Part shown: one piece after another, positions 43,407 to 52,477 of the stretch | Layout: each line of letters starts with the position of its first letter | Numbering within the stretch: position 1 is the stretch's first letter | NCBI RefSeq assembly: GCF_014651715.1 | Contig: NZ_BMXK01000006.1 | Span: 144,806-208,805, forward strand | From: Zhihengliuella salsuginis | GTDB taxonomy: Bacteria; Actinomycetota; Actinomycetes; Actinomycetales; Micrococcaceae | Direction: 5' to 3' | Length of the DNA: 64,000 nucleotides | Made by a program: the position numbers and the translations under genes | Notes under the pieces: model-generated | Told to the model about the DNA's origin: nothing | Seen by the model: the letters and a program-made list of their open reading frames with translations, nothing else | The model's database searches: none

Positions 43407-43456
43407 GGAACACCCGATACTGCGAAGCTGTGGATAACTTCGGATCGGGGTGTTCC
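43407..43456. repeat. Imperfect inverted repeat with a DnaA-box-like loop in the type VII control region
   Basis: Arms 43407-43427 and 43438-43456 share GGAACACCC, GAT and CGAAG in inverted order with small bulges (17 pairs). The spacer CTGTGGATAA includes TGTGGATAA (43429-43437), the perfect inverse of the DnaA box TTATCCACA. It lies in the 302-bp gap (43307-43608) between the divergent substrate and machinery genes; a regulatory role is more likely than replication. Nothing else in the gap is convincing. Confidence 0.5.
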
Positions 43457-43608
43457 GGCATGACATCATGGGGGACGTAGCCGCCGTTGGCGCGGCCCGT
43501 GACCCCATGCGGGGGCCGGGCCCGGCTTCCGCTCGGGACGTCGAGCGGCGGTACGAATCGATGTCTGATTATCCACCCCCGGGTGTAGCACCGGCCGAGA
43601 GGAAGCAC

Positions 43609-43875
43609 GTGGCCTTCGATTACGACCAGCAGATTCTGGAGTCCGTGTCGGTCCGGCGCGACCGCCTGCTCAAGTCCCTCCTCTTCGGTGCCGAGCGCAC
43701 CCGCCGCACCTACAGCGACGGGGCCAGGCTTCTGCTGATCGGCATCGTGATCGCGGCCGTCGTCTGTGCCGGCTGCATCGGCTACTCCTTCGTCGTGGAC
43801 CTCTTCGCCGCGCAGCAGGACCGGACCGGACTGGCGCTGCCGGCGCCCGGAGTCGTGCCGGGGGCCCGCGCATGA
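43609..43875 (+). CDS. Small single-pass membrane protein of the type VII locus
   Basis: An 88-residue protein: a charged cytoplasmic start (AFDYDQQILESVSVRRDRLLK), one membrane helix (LLLIGIVIAAVVCAGCIGYS) and a short outer tail with many Ala/Pro. The GTG at 43609 has GAGAGGA 5 nt before it; an upstream in-frame ATG at 43561 lacks one. The stop overlaps the eccD start (ATGA), so it is made with EccD. I do not recognise it as EccB or EccE: EccB is far larger. It may be a small accessory subunit of the secretion channel. Confidence 0.75.
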   Translation: MAFDYDQQILESVSVRRDRLLKSLLFGAERTRRTYSDGARLLLIGIVIAAVVCAGCIGYSFVVDLFAAQQDRTGLALPAPGVVPGARA

Positions 43876-45185
43876 GCGCCGGGTACACGCGCGTGACCAT
43901 CTCGACTCCGACGTCCAACGTCGAGGCGCTCCTGCCGTCCCAGCAGGAGCTGGGCGCGATCATGCCCGACATCCTGCGGATCGCCGGCGCCGCGCCCGGC
44001 CTGGGAGGGCCCCGGGAGCTCACACTGACGCCCGTCGGCTCCGCGAGCCTCGCCCCGCAGGCGACGCTCGCGACGGCCGGCGTCCGCGACGGCACCGTCC
44101 TGCAACTCGACCGCCGCGACGAGGCCGTGCCGCACCCCGTCGTCTACGACCTGGCCGAAGAGGCCGAACGCTTCGCCGGCGGGTCTGCCGACCAGTGGAC
44201 CTTCGACGCGCGCCGCCTCGTCAGCACGGTCGTCGTCGCAGTCCTCGGGGTCGCCGCCCTGGTGCTGGCGACGGCTTCGACCGCTCCGGCCACGCAGGTC
44301 GGTGCCGGCGTCGGACTCGCCGCGCTCGCCCTGCTGGGCGCGGCCGTCGTCCCGCGCGAACGGCTCGCGTGCGACGTCGAACTCATCGTCCTGAGCGGCG
44401 GCGCCATCGCCGCGACCTATCTCCTCGGGTCGGAGGCCGCGCCGTGGGGCGTCTGGCTGGCGCCGGCATGGATCGCGGCCGCGCTGATCGCGTGGCAGGC
44501 GGCGCGGCGCAGCTCCGGCGGCGCGCTCGTCACGGCCGCCACCGCCGTCGTGCTGGCCCTGTTCTGGGGCGGCGGGAGCCAGCTCTGGCCCGAGGCCGGC
44601 GTCGCAGCCGCCGTCGCCGGGGTCGGCACGGCGTTCCTGCTGGGGTTCGCGCCCCGCCTCGCGTTGGCCCTGTCCGGTATGAACGCACTGCACGACGCCG
44701 TCGCCCGCGGCGAGCGTCCGGCCGTCGCCCACGCGCGCCGCGCCTACGGGGACGCCCACCAGGGGCTCGTCGGGGCGGTCGTGATCTGCGCGCTCTCGCT
44801 CGGAGCGGCCGCCCACGGCCTGCTGACGAGCGGGGCGAACGGGTGGGGCACCGCGCTGGCGGTCCTGCTCATCGCCGTGACCGCCCTGCGTGCACGGAAC
44901 CTGCCGCTGGCCCTCGAGCGCGCGGTGCTCCTCGGCGCGGCCGCCTTCGGCACCGCGGTCCTCGCCTACTCGCTGCGCGGGGCGGTCCCGGCGGCGCTGC
45001 TGGCCGCCGCCGTGCTCGCGCTCGCGCTGCTGCCGCTGGTGCTGCGACCGCTCGAGGTGCCCGAGCACATGGCGGCCGGCCTGCGCCTGAATGCCCGGCG
45101 CGCCGAGTCCGTCCTGACCGTCGCCCTGCTGCCCGTGCTGCTGGGGGTCTTCGACCTCTACCCGCAGCTCGCCGAGACGTTCTAG
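43872..45185 (+). CDS. eccD: Type VII secretion integral membrane protein EccD
   Basis: A 437-residue protein with the EccD plan. Residues 1-90 form the ubiquitin-like cytoplasmic domain (RVTISTPTSNVEALLPSQQE, LTPVGSASLAP), and from about 115 there are ten to eleven hydrophobic helices, for example VVVAVLGVAALVLATAS and LLAAAVLALALLPLVL. A basic/charged loop (SGMNALHDAVARGERPAV) divides the membrane part. EccD forms the central membrane barrel of ESX-type systems. It lies between the small membrane protein and the MinD-like ATPase gene. Confidence 0.88.
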   Translation: MSAGYTRVTISTPTSNVEALLPSQQELGAIMPDILRIAGAAPGLGGPRELTLTPVGSASLAPQATLATAGVRDGTVLQLDRRDEAVPHPVVYDLAEEAERFAGGSADQWTFDARRLVSTVVVAVLGVAALVLATASTAPATQVGAGVGLAALALLGAAVVPRERLACDVELIVLSGGAIAATYLLGSEAAPWGVWLAPAWIAAALIAWQAARRSSGGALVTAATAVVLALFWGGGSQLWPEAGVAAAVAGVGTAFLLGFAPRLALALSGMNALHDAVARGERPAVAHARRAYGDAHQGLVGAVVICALSLGAAAHGLLTSGANGWGTALAVLLIAVTALRARNLPLALERAVLLGAAAFGTAVLAYSLRGAVPAALLAAAVLALALLPLVLRPLEVPEHMAAGLRLNARRAESVLTVALLPVLLGVFDLYPQLAETF

Positions 45186-45194
45186 GAGCGAGCC

Positions 45195-46301
45195 ATGAGC
45201 GACGACCAGATGCCCCAGCGCTCCCCGGACCAGCGGTTCCCCGGCGGGTGGACGCCCGCCGCGCCGCCGCGCGCCCGCCCTCAGGAGCCGGCCCGCCCGC
45301 AGACCGAACCGCAGCCCGAACCGCGCCCGACGCCGCCCCCGCCCTCCGTGCCGCCGCGGTCCCGGCCGCAGCCGGCCGCGGAGGACGAGGAGCCGCTCGA
45401 CCTGCCGGACGAACTGCGGAAGCGGGCCGCCCGCCACGGCGACCCCCTCTGGCTGCGCCTGGCCCAGACGATCCGCCGCAGCATCGGCTCGGACTCGTTC
45501 CCCGGCGACTTCGCGGGCGCCCTCGACGCGTGCCAGCGCCCCGTCACCACCGGCCGGCGCATCGGCGTCGTCGGCGCGACCGGCGGCGCCGGGGCCTCGA
45601 CGCTCGTCGCCGCCCTCGCGCTCGTCCTCTCCGACGTCCGCGCCGACCACATCGCCGCCGTCGACGCCGTCGGCCGGCCGAGCGGACTGCTCCCGCGGCT
45701 GCCCGCCGGCTCGCCCCGCGGGGGGCTGGCCGGGCTCGCGGCGCTCGCCGGCGCGCACGGGGAGATCGGCCTGCACGAGCTGCGCGCCCACGCCGCGGCC
45801 CTGCCAGGGAATCTGCACCGGCTGACCCTGGACGCCGGCGACCGGCCACTGACCGCGGCCGACCGCGAGGGCCTGTACCAGGGGCTCAGCCGCACCTGCG
45901 CGGTGTCCCTGATCGAACTCGACGCGCACGCGGACCTCCGGCACCTGCACGCCCTGGTCGTCGCGGTCCCGGCCACCCCGGGCTCCGGCGGCGCGGCCGC
46001 CAGCCTGCTCGCCGGGATCCGGGCGTCCAGCCCGGGACTTCCCGTGCTGCCGGTCGTCGTGAACCCGCACGCCTGCCCGGCCTCCGACGTCCGCCTCGCC
46101 GAGGCGAACCTCGACGCCCAGCCCGTCTCCGCCACCCGGCGCAGGACGACGCCGGCGCACCACCTCGACCACGACCGGCACCTCGCCGCCGGGCTGGCCG
46201 TCGATCTGCGGCTCGTGGGGGAGCGGCGCCGCCTGCAGGTCGCCGCGCTCGCCGCCAACGCCCTCCACGCCGCGAGCGGCGCACCGGGAGACGCCGCGTG
46301 A
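45195..46301 (+). CDS. MinD/ParA-like ATPase of the type VII locus
   Basis: A 368-residue protein. Residues 1-65 are Pro-rich and disordered (PPRARPQEPARPQTEPQPEP), followed by an acidic patch and a MinD-like domain whose deviant P-loop is VGATGGAGASTLVAAL near residue 127. The second half is less conserved and lacks a clear Walker B. AGGAGCGAGCC precedes the ATG. It resembles the EspI/Pro-rich MinD-like proteins found in ESX loci, whose precise role is unsettled. Its stop overlaps the eccC GTG by 4 bp. Confidence 0.8.
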   Translation: MSDDQMPQRSPDQRFPGGWTPAAPPRARPQEPARPQTEPQPEPRPTPPPPSVPPRSRPQPAAEDEEPLDLPDELRKRAARHGDPLWLRLAQTIRRSIGSDSFPGDFAGALDACQRPVTTGRRIGVVGATGGAGASTLVAALALVLSDVRADHIAAVDAVGRPSGLLPRLPAGSPRGGLAGLAALAGAHGEIGLHELRAHAAALPGNLHRLTLDAGDRPLTAADREGLYQGLSRTCAVSLIELDAHADLRHLHALVVAVPATPGSGGAAASLLAGIRASSPGLPVLPVVVNPHACPASDVRLAEANLDAQPVSATRRRTTPAHHLDHDRHLAAGLAVDLRLVGERRRLQVAALAANALHAASGAPGDAA

Positions 46302-49300
46302 GCCCGCAGGCAGACGAGAAGGCGGCCGACGGCGTCGTGCTGGTCCACCGCCCCGCCCGGACCACCAGCCCTGCCCGCGAGACCGGGACGTCGTTCGTGC
46401 AGCGGCCGCCGCACGTCGGCGACGCGGCCGGATCCGGCACCGGGTTCCTCGGCCTCATCCCGCTGCTCGGCGCGGCCGGGTCGATGACCGTGATGATGCT
46501 CTTCCGCGGGTCGCCGTTCGCCGCGGTCGGCGCCCTGATGATGATCGTGACCGTCACCGGCGCGATCGTCATGATGTTCTCCCAGCGCGGCAAGGCCGGC
46601 CGGCAGCGCCGCCACCAGCGCGACCGCTACCTCGAGTACCTCGAGGAGCGCCGGCACGACTTCCTCCTCGAGGAGCGCGAGCAGCGTCGCCGGGCCCAGG
46701 CCGGCGACCCCGCCCCGGCCGCCCTCTACGAGGTGGTCGGCGACCCGCACCGGCTGTGGGAGCGGCGCCGCCACCACCAGGACTTCCTGCGCGTGCGCCT
46801 CGGCGCCGGCACCACACCCGCCCGCGACCTGCGCCTCGAGGGCGAGACCGGGCAGGGGGAGCGGCCCGACCCGCACATGGACCAGGAGATGCGGTCCCTG
46901 CTGCGCCGGTTCGCCTCCGCCCCAGACATGCCCGTCACGGTCTCGCTCGCCGGGCACCACACGGTCTCGATCGTCGGCGACGAGGAGTTCGGGCACCAGG
47001 CCGTGCGGAACCTGCTGCTCTCCGCCGCCGCCCTGCACAGCCCCGAGGACCTGCAGGTCGCGGCCGCGGTCCCGCCCCGCCACCGCGGAGCCTGGGCGTG
47101 GCTGAACCAGCTGCCGCACGTCCTGGACCAGTCCCGGCCCACCGACCGCGGGCCGCTGAACCGCCTGGCGCCGTCGCGCGCGGCCCTGCGGGACCTGCTC
47201 GACGAGTCGATCCGCGAGCGCTACCGGCGCTTCACCGCGGCGCGGAAGAACTTCCTCGTCGCCCAGCGCACCCAGGTGCAGCCGCGGCTCGTCGTCGTCG
47301 ACCTCGAGCACGCCGGCCGGGTCGAGAACCTGCCGCTGCCGGACGCGGGCCTGACGGCCGACGACCTCGCGATGACGGCCGTGCACCTCGTCGGCCGCCA
47401 GCAGGACGAGCCCGACGAGGTCTCCCTGCGCATCGTCCAGACGGAGACCGGATTCCGGCTGGAGGACTACACGTCCGACCCCCTGAACCCGCAGACGTGC
47501 GAGGGCGTCCTGTCCGCCTCGGACGGCGCGACGGCCGCGGGGATCGCCCGGATGCTCGCGCCGCTGCGCCTCTCGCCCGACTCCAGGGAGTACGACGACG
47601 GCGGCGATGCCGGACGCTTCACCGCCCACCTCGGCCTCGAGGACTTCACCGCCCGGGACGTCGAGCGGCTCTGGCAGCCCCGCGAGAACCCCGACTTCCT
47701 CAAGGTGCCGATCGGCGTCGACGACCGCTCCCGGCCCGTCTACGTGGACCTCAAGGAGTCCGCCCAGCACGGCATGGGCCCGCACGGATTGTGCGTGGGC
47801 GCCACGGGATCGGGCAAGTCGGAGCTGCTGCGCACGCTCGTGCTCGGCCTCGCCGTCACGCACCCGCCCGAGCTGCTGAACATGGTGCTCGTCGACTACA
47901 AGGGCGGCGCCACGTTCGCGCCCTTCGCCGGCATGCCCCACGTGGCCGGCATCATCACCAACCTCTCCGACGAGGCCTCCCTCGTGGACCGCATCTACGC
48001 GAGCCTCGAGGGCGAGGTGCTGCGCCGCCAGCAGGTCCTCAAGGACGCCGGGAACATCGCCAACATCACCGACTACCAGCTGCACCGGGCGGAGCGCGGC
48101 CACGAGCTGCCGCCGCTGCCGCACCTGTTCGTGGTCATCGACGAGTTCGGCGAGCTGCTCGCCGCCCAGCCGGACTTCATCGACCTGTTCATGTCGATCG
48201 GGCGCATCGGCCGCTCCATCGGCGTGCACCTGCTGCTCTCCTCCCAGCGCATCGAGGCCGGCAAGCTGCGCGGCCTCGAGACCCACCTGTCCTACCGCCT
48301 GGGCCTGCGCACCCTGTCCGAGGGGGAGTCGCGGACCGTCCTCGAGACCCCCGACGCCTTCCACCTGCCGCCGCTGCCCGGGTACGGCTACCTCAAGGTG
48401 GACACGACGACGTACTCCCGCTTCAAGGCCGGCTACGTCTCCGGCCCAATCGCCGCCGAGACGGAGGAACCCGAGGCGGCCGACGACGCGGCGAGCCCGC
48501 CCGTGCTGCCGGAGGCCTTCTACGCCCAGGACGCCGCCCGGCTGGGCGCGGCGGCGCCCGACCCCTCCGACGGCGCCGCCCCGGACGCGCAGCGCACCAC
48601 CGGTGCCACCGTGATGTCGGAGCTCGTGGACATCGTCCGCGGGTTCGACCGGGTCACCGACGAGATCTGGCTGCCGCCGCTGCCGGACGCCGTCGCCCTC
48701 GACACCGCCGCCGGCCACGGCGCGGGGGACGCCGCGCCCGGCCCCTGGCCGCGCAGCCGGCAGCTGAACGTGCAGATCGGCCTGCTCGACGACCCGGCCC
48801 GCCAGTGGCAGGGCCCGTGGGAGCTCGACCTCGCGCGCGCGGGCGGCAACGTGGTGGTCCTCGGCGGGCCGTCGACGGGCAAGTCGACGGCGCTGCGCAC
48901 GATCGCGCTCTCGCTCGCCGCCACGCACACCGTGCGGGAGGTCGCGCTGTTCGGCATCGACCTCAAGGGCTCGGCGCTGCTGCCGCTGGCCGACCTGCCG
49001 CACGCGGCGGGGATGGCCGGGCGGACCTCGCGCGAGGCCCTGCGCCGCACGCTCGAGGAGGTGCACGACCTCATCGCCGAACGCGAGCGGCTCTTCGAGA
49101 TCCGCGGCGTCGACAGCCTGGCCACCATGCGGCGCCTGCACGCCGCCGGCGAGCTCGACGAACTGGACGTGGCCGACGTCGTGCTGCTCGTCGACGGCTG
49201 GGGGGCGCTGCTGGAGGAGTACGAGGAGCTGCAGGAGCTCGTCCACTCGATCCTGCGCCGCGGCGGAGGGTACGGCGTGCACGTCGTGGCGACCGCGACC

Positions 49301-50314
49301 CGGTGGAACGAGGTGCGGATCGCGCAGCAGTCGTTCTTCGGGACCCGGCTCGAGCTGCGGCTGTCCGAGCCGTCGGAGTCGGCGCACGGCCGCAGGAGCG
49401 CCGAGCGGCTCCCCGCCGACCGGCCCGGCCGCGGCATCAACCACGACAAGCTCATCGGCCAGATCGCCCTGCCCCGGCTGGATTCGGTCGCCGACGCGGA
49501 CACCGGAAACCACGGCCTGCGCGACGCCGCCGCCCGGGTGGCCGAGCGCCAGCCCGGGCGCAGCCCGCGCCGCGTGCGCCTGCTGCCGACCGTCGTCGCC
49601 CCCGAGACCGTGCCCGCCCGCGACGGCCTCCTCCGGTTCGGCCTGAACGAGCGCGACCTGGGGCCGAAGCACCTGGACTTCGACGGCGGCGAGCGCAACC
49701 TGCTGATCCTCGGCGACGAGCAGAGCGGCAAGACCTCGCTGCTGCGCCACCTCATGACCGAGATCGTCGGCCAGTATTCCTCCGAGGAGGTCGTGTTCGC
49801 GGTCTTCGATCCGCGGCGCGGGCTGAAGAACGTGGTGGGCCCCGACTACGTGGGCGGCTACGCGACCTCGGCCGTGCTCGCGGCGCAGCTGACCACAGCG
49901 ATCGTGGGCGAGCTGCGCAAGCGCATCCCGGAGAACCCGCTGGCGGCCGGCGCGGACGACGGATTCGACGGCCCGCGGATCGTGCTCGTGGTGGACGACG
50001 ACGACGTGCTCGCCTCGAGCGGCGCCAGCCCGCTCTCGCCGTTCGCCGAGTACCTGGCGATGGGCGCCGAGATCGGCCTGCACGCGATCGTCGCGCGCAA
50101 GGTGCGCGGCGCCTCGCGGGGCCTGTTCACGCCGTTCGTCTCCGCGCTGCGCGACGCCGGCGGGGCGACGTTCGTCATGGACGGCGACCGGTCCGAGGGG
50201 CCCCTCGTGAACGGGGTGCGCGCCCGCCGCCAGCCGCCGGGGCGCGGCCTCTACCTGCACGGCGGCCGCCAGGCGGCCACCCTCCAGGCGGTCCACGCCG
50301 GCGAGGACGCCTAG
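46298..50314 (+). CDS. eccC: Type VII secretion FtsK/SpoIIIE ATPase EccC
   Basis: A 1338-residue single-chain EccC, the motor of the system. Two membrane helices lie near residues 48-90 (FLGLIPLLGAAGSMTVMML, GALMMIVTVTGAIVMMF). Three P-loop ATPase domains follow: GATGSGKSELL at about 504 with Walker B LFVVIDEFGEL at about 612; GGPSTGKSTAL at about 855, where the Walker B reads LLVDGWGALL and lacks the second acidic residue; and GDEQSGKTSLL at about 1138 with IVLVVDDDDVL. Only the first domain looks fully catalytic. Starts at GTG 46298, coupled to the upstream gene. It ends 7 bp before a convergent gene. Confidence 0.93.
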   Translation: MSPQADEKAADGVVLVHRPARTTSPARETGTSFVQRPPHVGDAAGSGTGFLGLIPLLGAAGSMTVMMLFRGSPFAAVGALMMIVTVTGAIVMMFSQRGKAGRQRRHQRDRYLEYLEERRHDFLLEEREQRRRAQAGDPAPAALYEVVGDPHRLWERRRHHQDFLRVRLGAGTTPARDLRLEGETGQGERPDPHMDQEMRSLLRRFASAPDMPVTVSLAGHHTVSIVGDEEFGHQAVRNLLLSAAALHSPEDLQVAAAVPPRHRGAWAWLNQLPHVLDQSRPTDRGPLNRLAPSRAALRDLLDESIRERYRRFTAARKNFLVAQRTQVQPRLVVVDLEHAGRVENLPLPDAGLTADDLAMTAVHLVGRQQDEPDEVSLRIVQTETGFRLEDYTSDPLNPQTCEGVLSASDGATAAGIARMLAPLRLSPDSREYDDGGDAGRFTAHLGLEDFTARDVERLWQPRENPDFLKVPIGVDDRSRPVYVDLKESAQHGMGPHGLCVGATGSGKSELLRTLVLGLAVTHPPELLNMVLVDYKGGATFAPFAGMPHVAGIITNLSDEASLVDRIYASLEGEVLRRQQVLKDAGNIANITDYQLHRAERGHELPPLPHLFVVIDEFGELLAAQPDFIDLFMSIGRIGRSIGVHLLLSSQRIEAGKLRGLETHLSYRLGLRTLSEGESRTVLETPDAFHLPPLPGYGYLKVDTTTYSRFKAGYVSGPIAAETEEPEAADDAASPPVLPEAFYAQDAARLGAAAPDPSDGAAPDAQRTTGATVMSELVDIVRGFDRVTDEIWLPPLPDAVALDTAAGHGAGDAAPGPWPRSRQLNVQIGLLDDPARQWQGPWELDLARAGGNVVVLGGPSTGKSTALRTIALSLAATHTVREVALFGIDLKGSALLPLADLPHAAGMAGRTSREALRRTLEEVHDLIAERERLFEIRGVDSLATMRRLHAAGELDELDVADVVLLVDGWGALLEEYEELQELVHSILRRGGGYGVHVVATATRWNEVRIAQQSFFGTRLELRLSEPSESAHGRRSAERLPADRPGRGINHDKLIGQIALPRLDSVADADTGNHGLRDAAARVAERQPGRSPRRVRLLPTVVAPETVPARDGLLRFGLNERDLGPKHLDFDGGERNLLILGDEQSGKTSLLRHLMTEIVGQYSSEEVVFAVFDPRRGLKNVVGPDYVGGYATSAVLAAQLTTAIVGELRKRIPENPLAAGADDGFDGPRIVLVVDDDDVLASSGASPLSPFAEYLAMGAEIGLHAIVARKVRGASRGLFTPFVSALRDAGGATFVMDGDRSEGPLVNGVRARRQPPGRGLYLHGGRQAATLQAVHAGEDA

Positions 50315-50321
50315 CGGCGGC

Positions 50322-50849
50322 TCAGCGGGCCAGGACCTTGTCCAGGGTGTTGATGTTCCGGGTGGTGCTGGACTCCTTGAAACGCGCCCGGCCCAGCGCC
50401 TTGGCCACCGGGTTCTCGAGCGAGCTGCCCTTGGGCGTCTGCCAGAAGAGCACGTCGCCGTGGCCGGCCGCGCGCTCCGCCGGCCCCAGCTCGGCGAGGA
50501 CGTCGGCCACCGTCTGCGCGCTGGAGGCGAACGTGACGTACGTGTGGAGGGCGGCGCCGTCGTGCGTGTCCGTCCGGGCGAACGGGCACGCCGCGACGAT
50601 CTCCGCGACCTCCGGGAGGGTCTTGAGGAAGAGGCGGGCCTCGAACCCGAAGCGCCCGCCGATGGCGGACGCGAGCCGGGAGGCGACCTCCTCGCGCGGG
50701 GCGTCCGCGGCGAAGAGGATGTTGCCGGTGGCCAGCACCGTCCGCACGTCCCGGACGCCGGCACCGGCCACGCACTCGGCGAGGTCGGCCATCGGGATGC
50801 GCCGGCCCGAGACGTTGATGCCGCGCAGGAAGGCCGCGTAGTCGCTCAT
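50322..50849 (-). CDS. DUF1697 family protein
   Basis: A 175-residue protein with the DUF1697 signature: YAAFLRGINVSGRRIPMADL, VRTVLATGNILFAAD, and near the end NPVAKALGRARF and RNINTLDKVL. The fold is known from family structures but the function is not. CAGACT ends 6 nt before ATG 50849 with no Shine-Dalgarno, so translation may be leaderless. It is convergent with eccC, separated by 7 bp, and is not an obvious part of the secretion system. Confidence 0.85.
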   Translation of the reverse strand: MSDYAAFLRGINVSGRRIPMADLAECVAGAGVRDVRTVLATGNILFAADAPREEVASRLASAIGGRFGFEARLFLKTLPEVAEIVAACPFARTDTHDGAALHTYVTFASSAQTVADVLAELGPAERAAGHGDVLFWQTPKGSSLENPVAKALGRARFKESSTTRNINTLDKVLAR

Positions 50850-50881
50850 GGGGCCAGTCTGCCCCATGGGCGGGGCCTGCG

Positions 50882-52423
50882 TCAGGGGCGCGTGGGCGCG
50901 GACCGCAGGGCGCGGTGGATCACGACGGCGGCCGCCACGGCCAGCGCGGCGCCGATCCCGGCCGTGAGCATCACCCCGGAGTCGAACGCAGCGGCGGCGT
51001 TCTCGAGCAGCTGGGCGGCCTGGCCGGACGGCAGGGACTCCGCGACCTCGTGCGCGCCGCCGAGCGTCTTCGACGCCTCCGCCTGCTGGCCCGCGGTGAG
51101 GCCGCCCGGCAGGGCGAGGCCCCGCGAGTAGGCGGCGTTGAGCAGGCTGCCGAGGACGGCGGTGCCCAGGACCGCGCCGGTCTCGTAGGCGGTCTCGGAG
51201 ATGGCCGAGGCGGCCCCGGCCTTCTGCGGCGGGACCGCCGACAGCGCCAGGTCGTTGGACAGCGTCTCCGCCAGGCCGACGCCGGCGCCGAGCACGCAGA
51301 ACGCGGTCATCAGCAGCAGCACCGACCCCGACTGCCCGACGAAGAGGACCATCACGTAGGCGGCCGCGTTCAGCAGCAGGCCGAGAACCATGAGCGCCGA
51401 GACGCGGAAGCGCTTCGCAAGGTTGGCCGCGAGGAGGCCGGACGCGATCGACAGGACCAGTCCCGGCATCATCAGCAGGCCCGCCTCGAGCGGGGAGTAG
51501 CCGGCGACGAGCTGGACGTGCTGGGTGAGGAAGTAGATGAACCCGACCATCGAGAACACGCTGAGCAGGTTGACCGTCAGCGCGCCGGAGAACATCGGAT
51601 TCCGGAAGAGGCGGACGTCCAGCATCGGGTCGGTGGCCGGCCGCGCCGCCCGGGCGAGCTGGCGGCGCACGAAGACGTACCCGCACGCGATGCCGAACGC
51701 GATCGCCGCGGCGGGGAGCGCGAAGCCCTCGCCCTTGGCCAGGACCTTGATGCCGAAGACGATCGGCGTCAGGGTGCCGACGACCAGCACGATGCTCAGC
51801 GGGTCGATCGGGCCCGGGTTCGGGTCCTTGGACTCCGGGACCAGTGCGGGGCCGGCGATCAGGATCGGCAGCAGCACGGGGACGGCGAGCAGGAAGATGG
51901 AGCCCCACCAGAAGTGCTCGAGCAGCCATCCGCCGAGGATCGGGCCGAGCACGGCGCCGCCGGAGAATCCGGAGGCCCAGATCGCGATCGCGCGGCGCCG
52001 CTCGTGCTCGTCCGTGAAGATGTTGCGGATCAGCGACAGGGTCGCCGGCATCAGCATCGAGCCGAACAGTCCCAGGAGGGCGCGGGCGGCGATCAGCAGC
52101 TGCGCGTTGGGCGCGAAGGCCGCGAGCGCCGAGACCGCGGCGAAGCCGACGGAGCCGAGAAGCAGCAGGCGCTTGCGCCCGATCCGGTCGCCGAGGCTGC
52201 CCATGGGGACCAGCAGTCCGGCCAGCACGAGCGGGTAGATGTCGATCATCCAGAGCAGTTCGTCGGAGTCCGGCGCGAGGGCCCGGGAGAGGGCCGGCAC
52301 GGCGAAGCTCAGCACGGTGTTGTCGATCGAGATCAGCAGCACCGGGAACATGAGGACCACCAGGGCAAGCCACCGGCGGGTGCCGGAGAGCTCGGTGCCG
52401 GTGGTGGCGGTCTGCACAGACAT
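50882..52423 (-). CDS. DHA2-type MFS drug exporter (14 membrane helices)
   Basis: A 513-residue drug:H+ antiporter of the QacA/Smv-like DHA2 group. The motif after helix 2 is GSLGDRIGRKRLLLLG, motif C is found in SGGAVLGPILGGWLLEH, and helix 1 carries LISIDNTVLSFAVPAL with the acidic residue typical for cation export. About 14 hydrophobic segments are visible. Its promoter contains a 14-bp palindrome, and a divergent TetR gene lies 143 bp away, so it is probably a repressor-controlled multidrug exporter. Actual substrates are unknown. Confidence 0.9.
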   Translation of the reverse strand: MSVQTATTGTELSGTRRWLALVVLMFPVLLISIDNTVLSFAVPALSRALAPDSDELLWMIDIYPLVLAGLLVPMGSLGDRIGRKRLLLLGSVGFAAVSALAAFAPNAQLLIAARALLGLFGSMLMPATLSLIRNIFTDEHERRRAIAIWASGFSGGAVLGPILGGWLLEHFWWGSIFLLAVPVLLPILIAGPALVPESKDPNPGPIDPLSIVLVVGTLTPIVFGIKVLAKGEGFALPAAAIAFGIACGYVFVRRQLARAARPATDPMLDVRLFRNPMFSGALTVNLLSVFSMVGFIYFLTQHVQLVAGYSPLEAGLLMMPGLVLSIASGLLAANLAKRFRVSALMVLGLLLNAAAYVMVLFVGQSGSVLLLMTAFCVLGAGVGLAETLSNDLALSAVPPQKAGAASAISETAYETGAVLGTAVLGSLLNAAYSRGLALPGGLTAGQQAEASKTLGGAHEVAESLPSGQAAQLLENAAAAFDSGVMLTAGIGAALAVAAAVVIHRALRSAPTRP

Positions 52424-52477
52424 GGGACGTCCTCGGGGAGAGTTGCGGAGGTGGGGCGGTCGGCTCCCACACTCTTA

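Noticed and set aside
43429-43577. A chromosomal origin based on DnaA-box-like sequences
   Set aside because: Only one perfect and one 8/9 box occur, with no dnaA, dnaN, parAB or gyr genes and no AT-rich unwinding element nearby.
43766-46297. Long in-frame extension upstream of eccC making a 2182-codon frame
   Set aside because: The extension reads eccD and the MinD-like gene out of frame. The true eccC start is the GTG at 46298, which overlaps the previous stop.
45195-46301. ParA partition ATPase of a plasmid
   Set aside because: The gene is overlapped by eccC and follows eccD, and no ParB or parS is present; it belongs to the type VII locus.
45281-50764. A 1827-codon open frame antisense to the MinD-like gene and eccC
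   Set aside because: Low-complexity Arg/Gly/Val-rich translation with no domains; it is a shadow of the real plus-strand genes.
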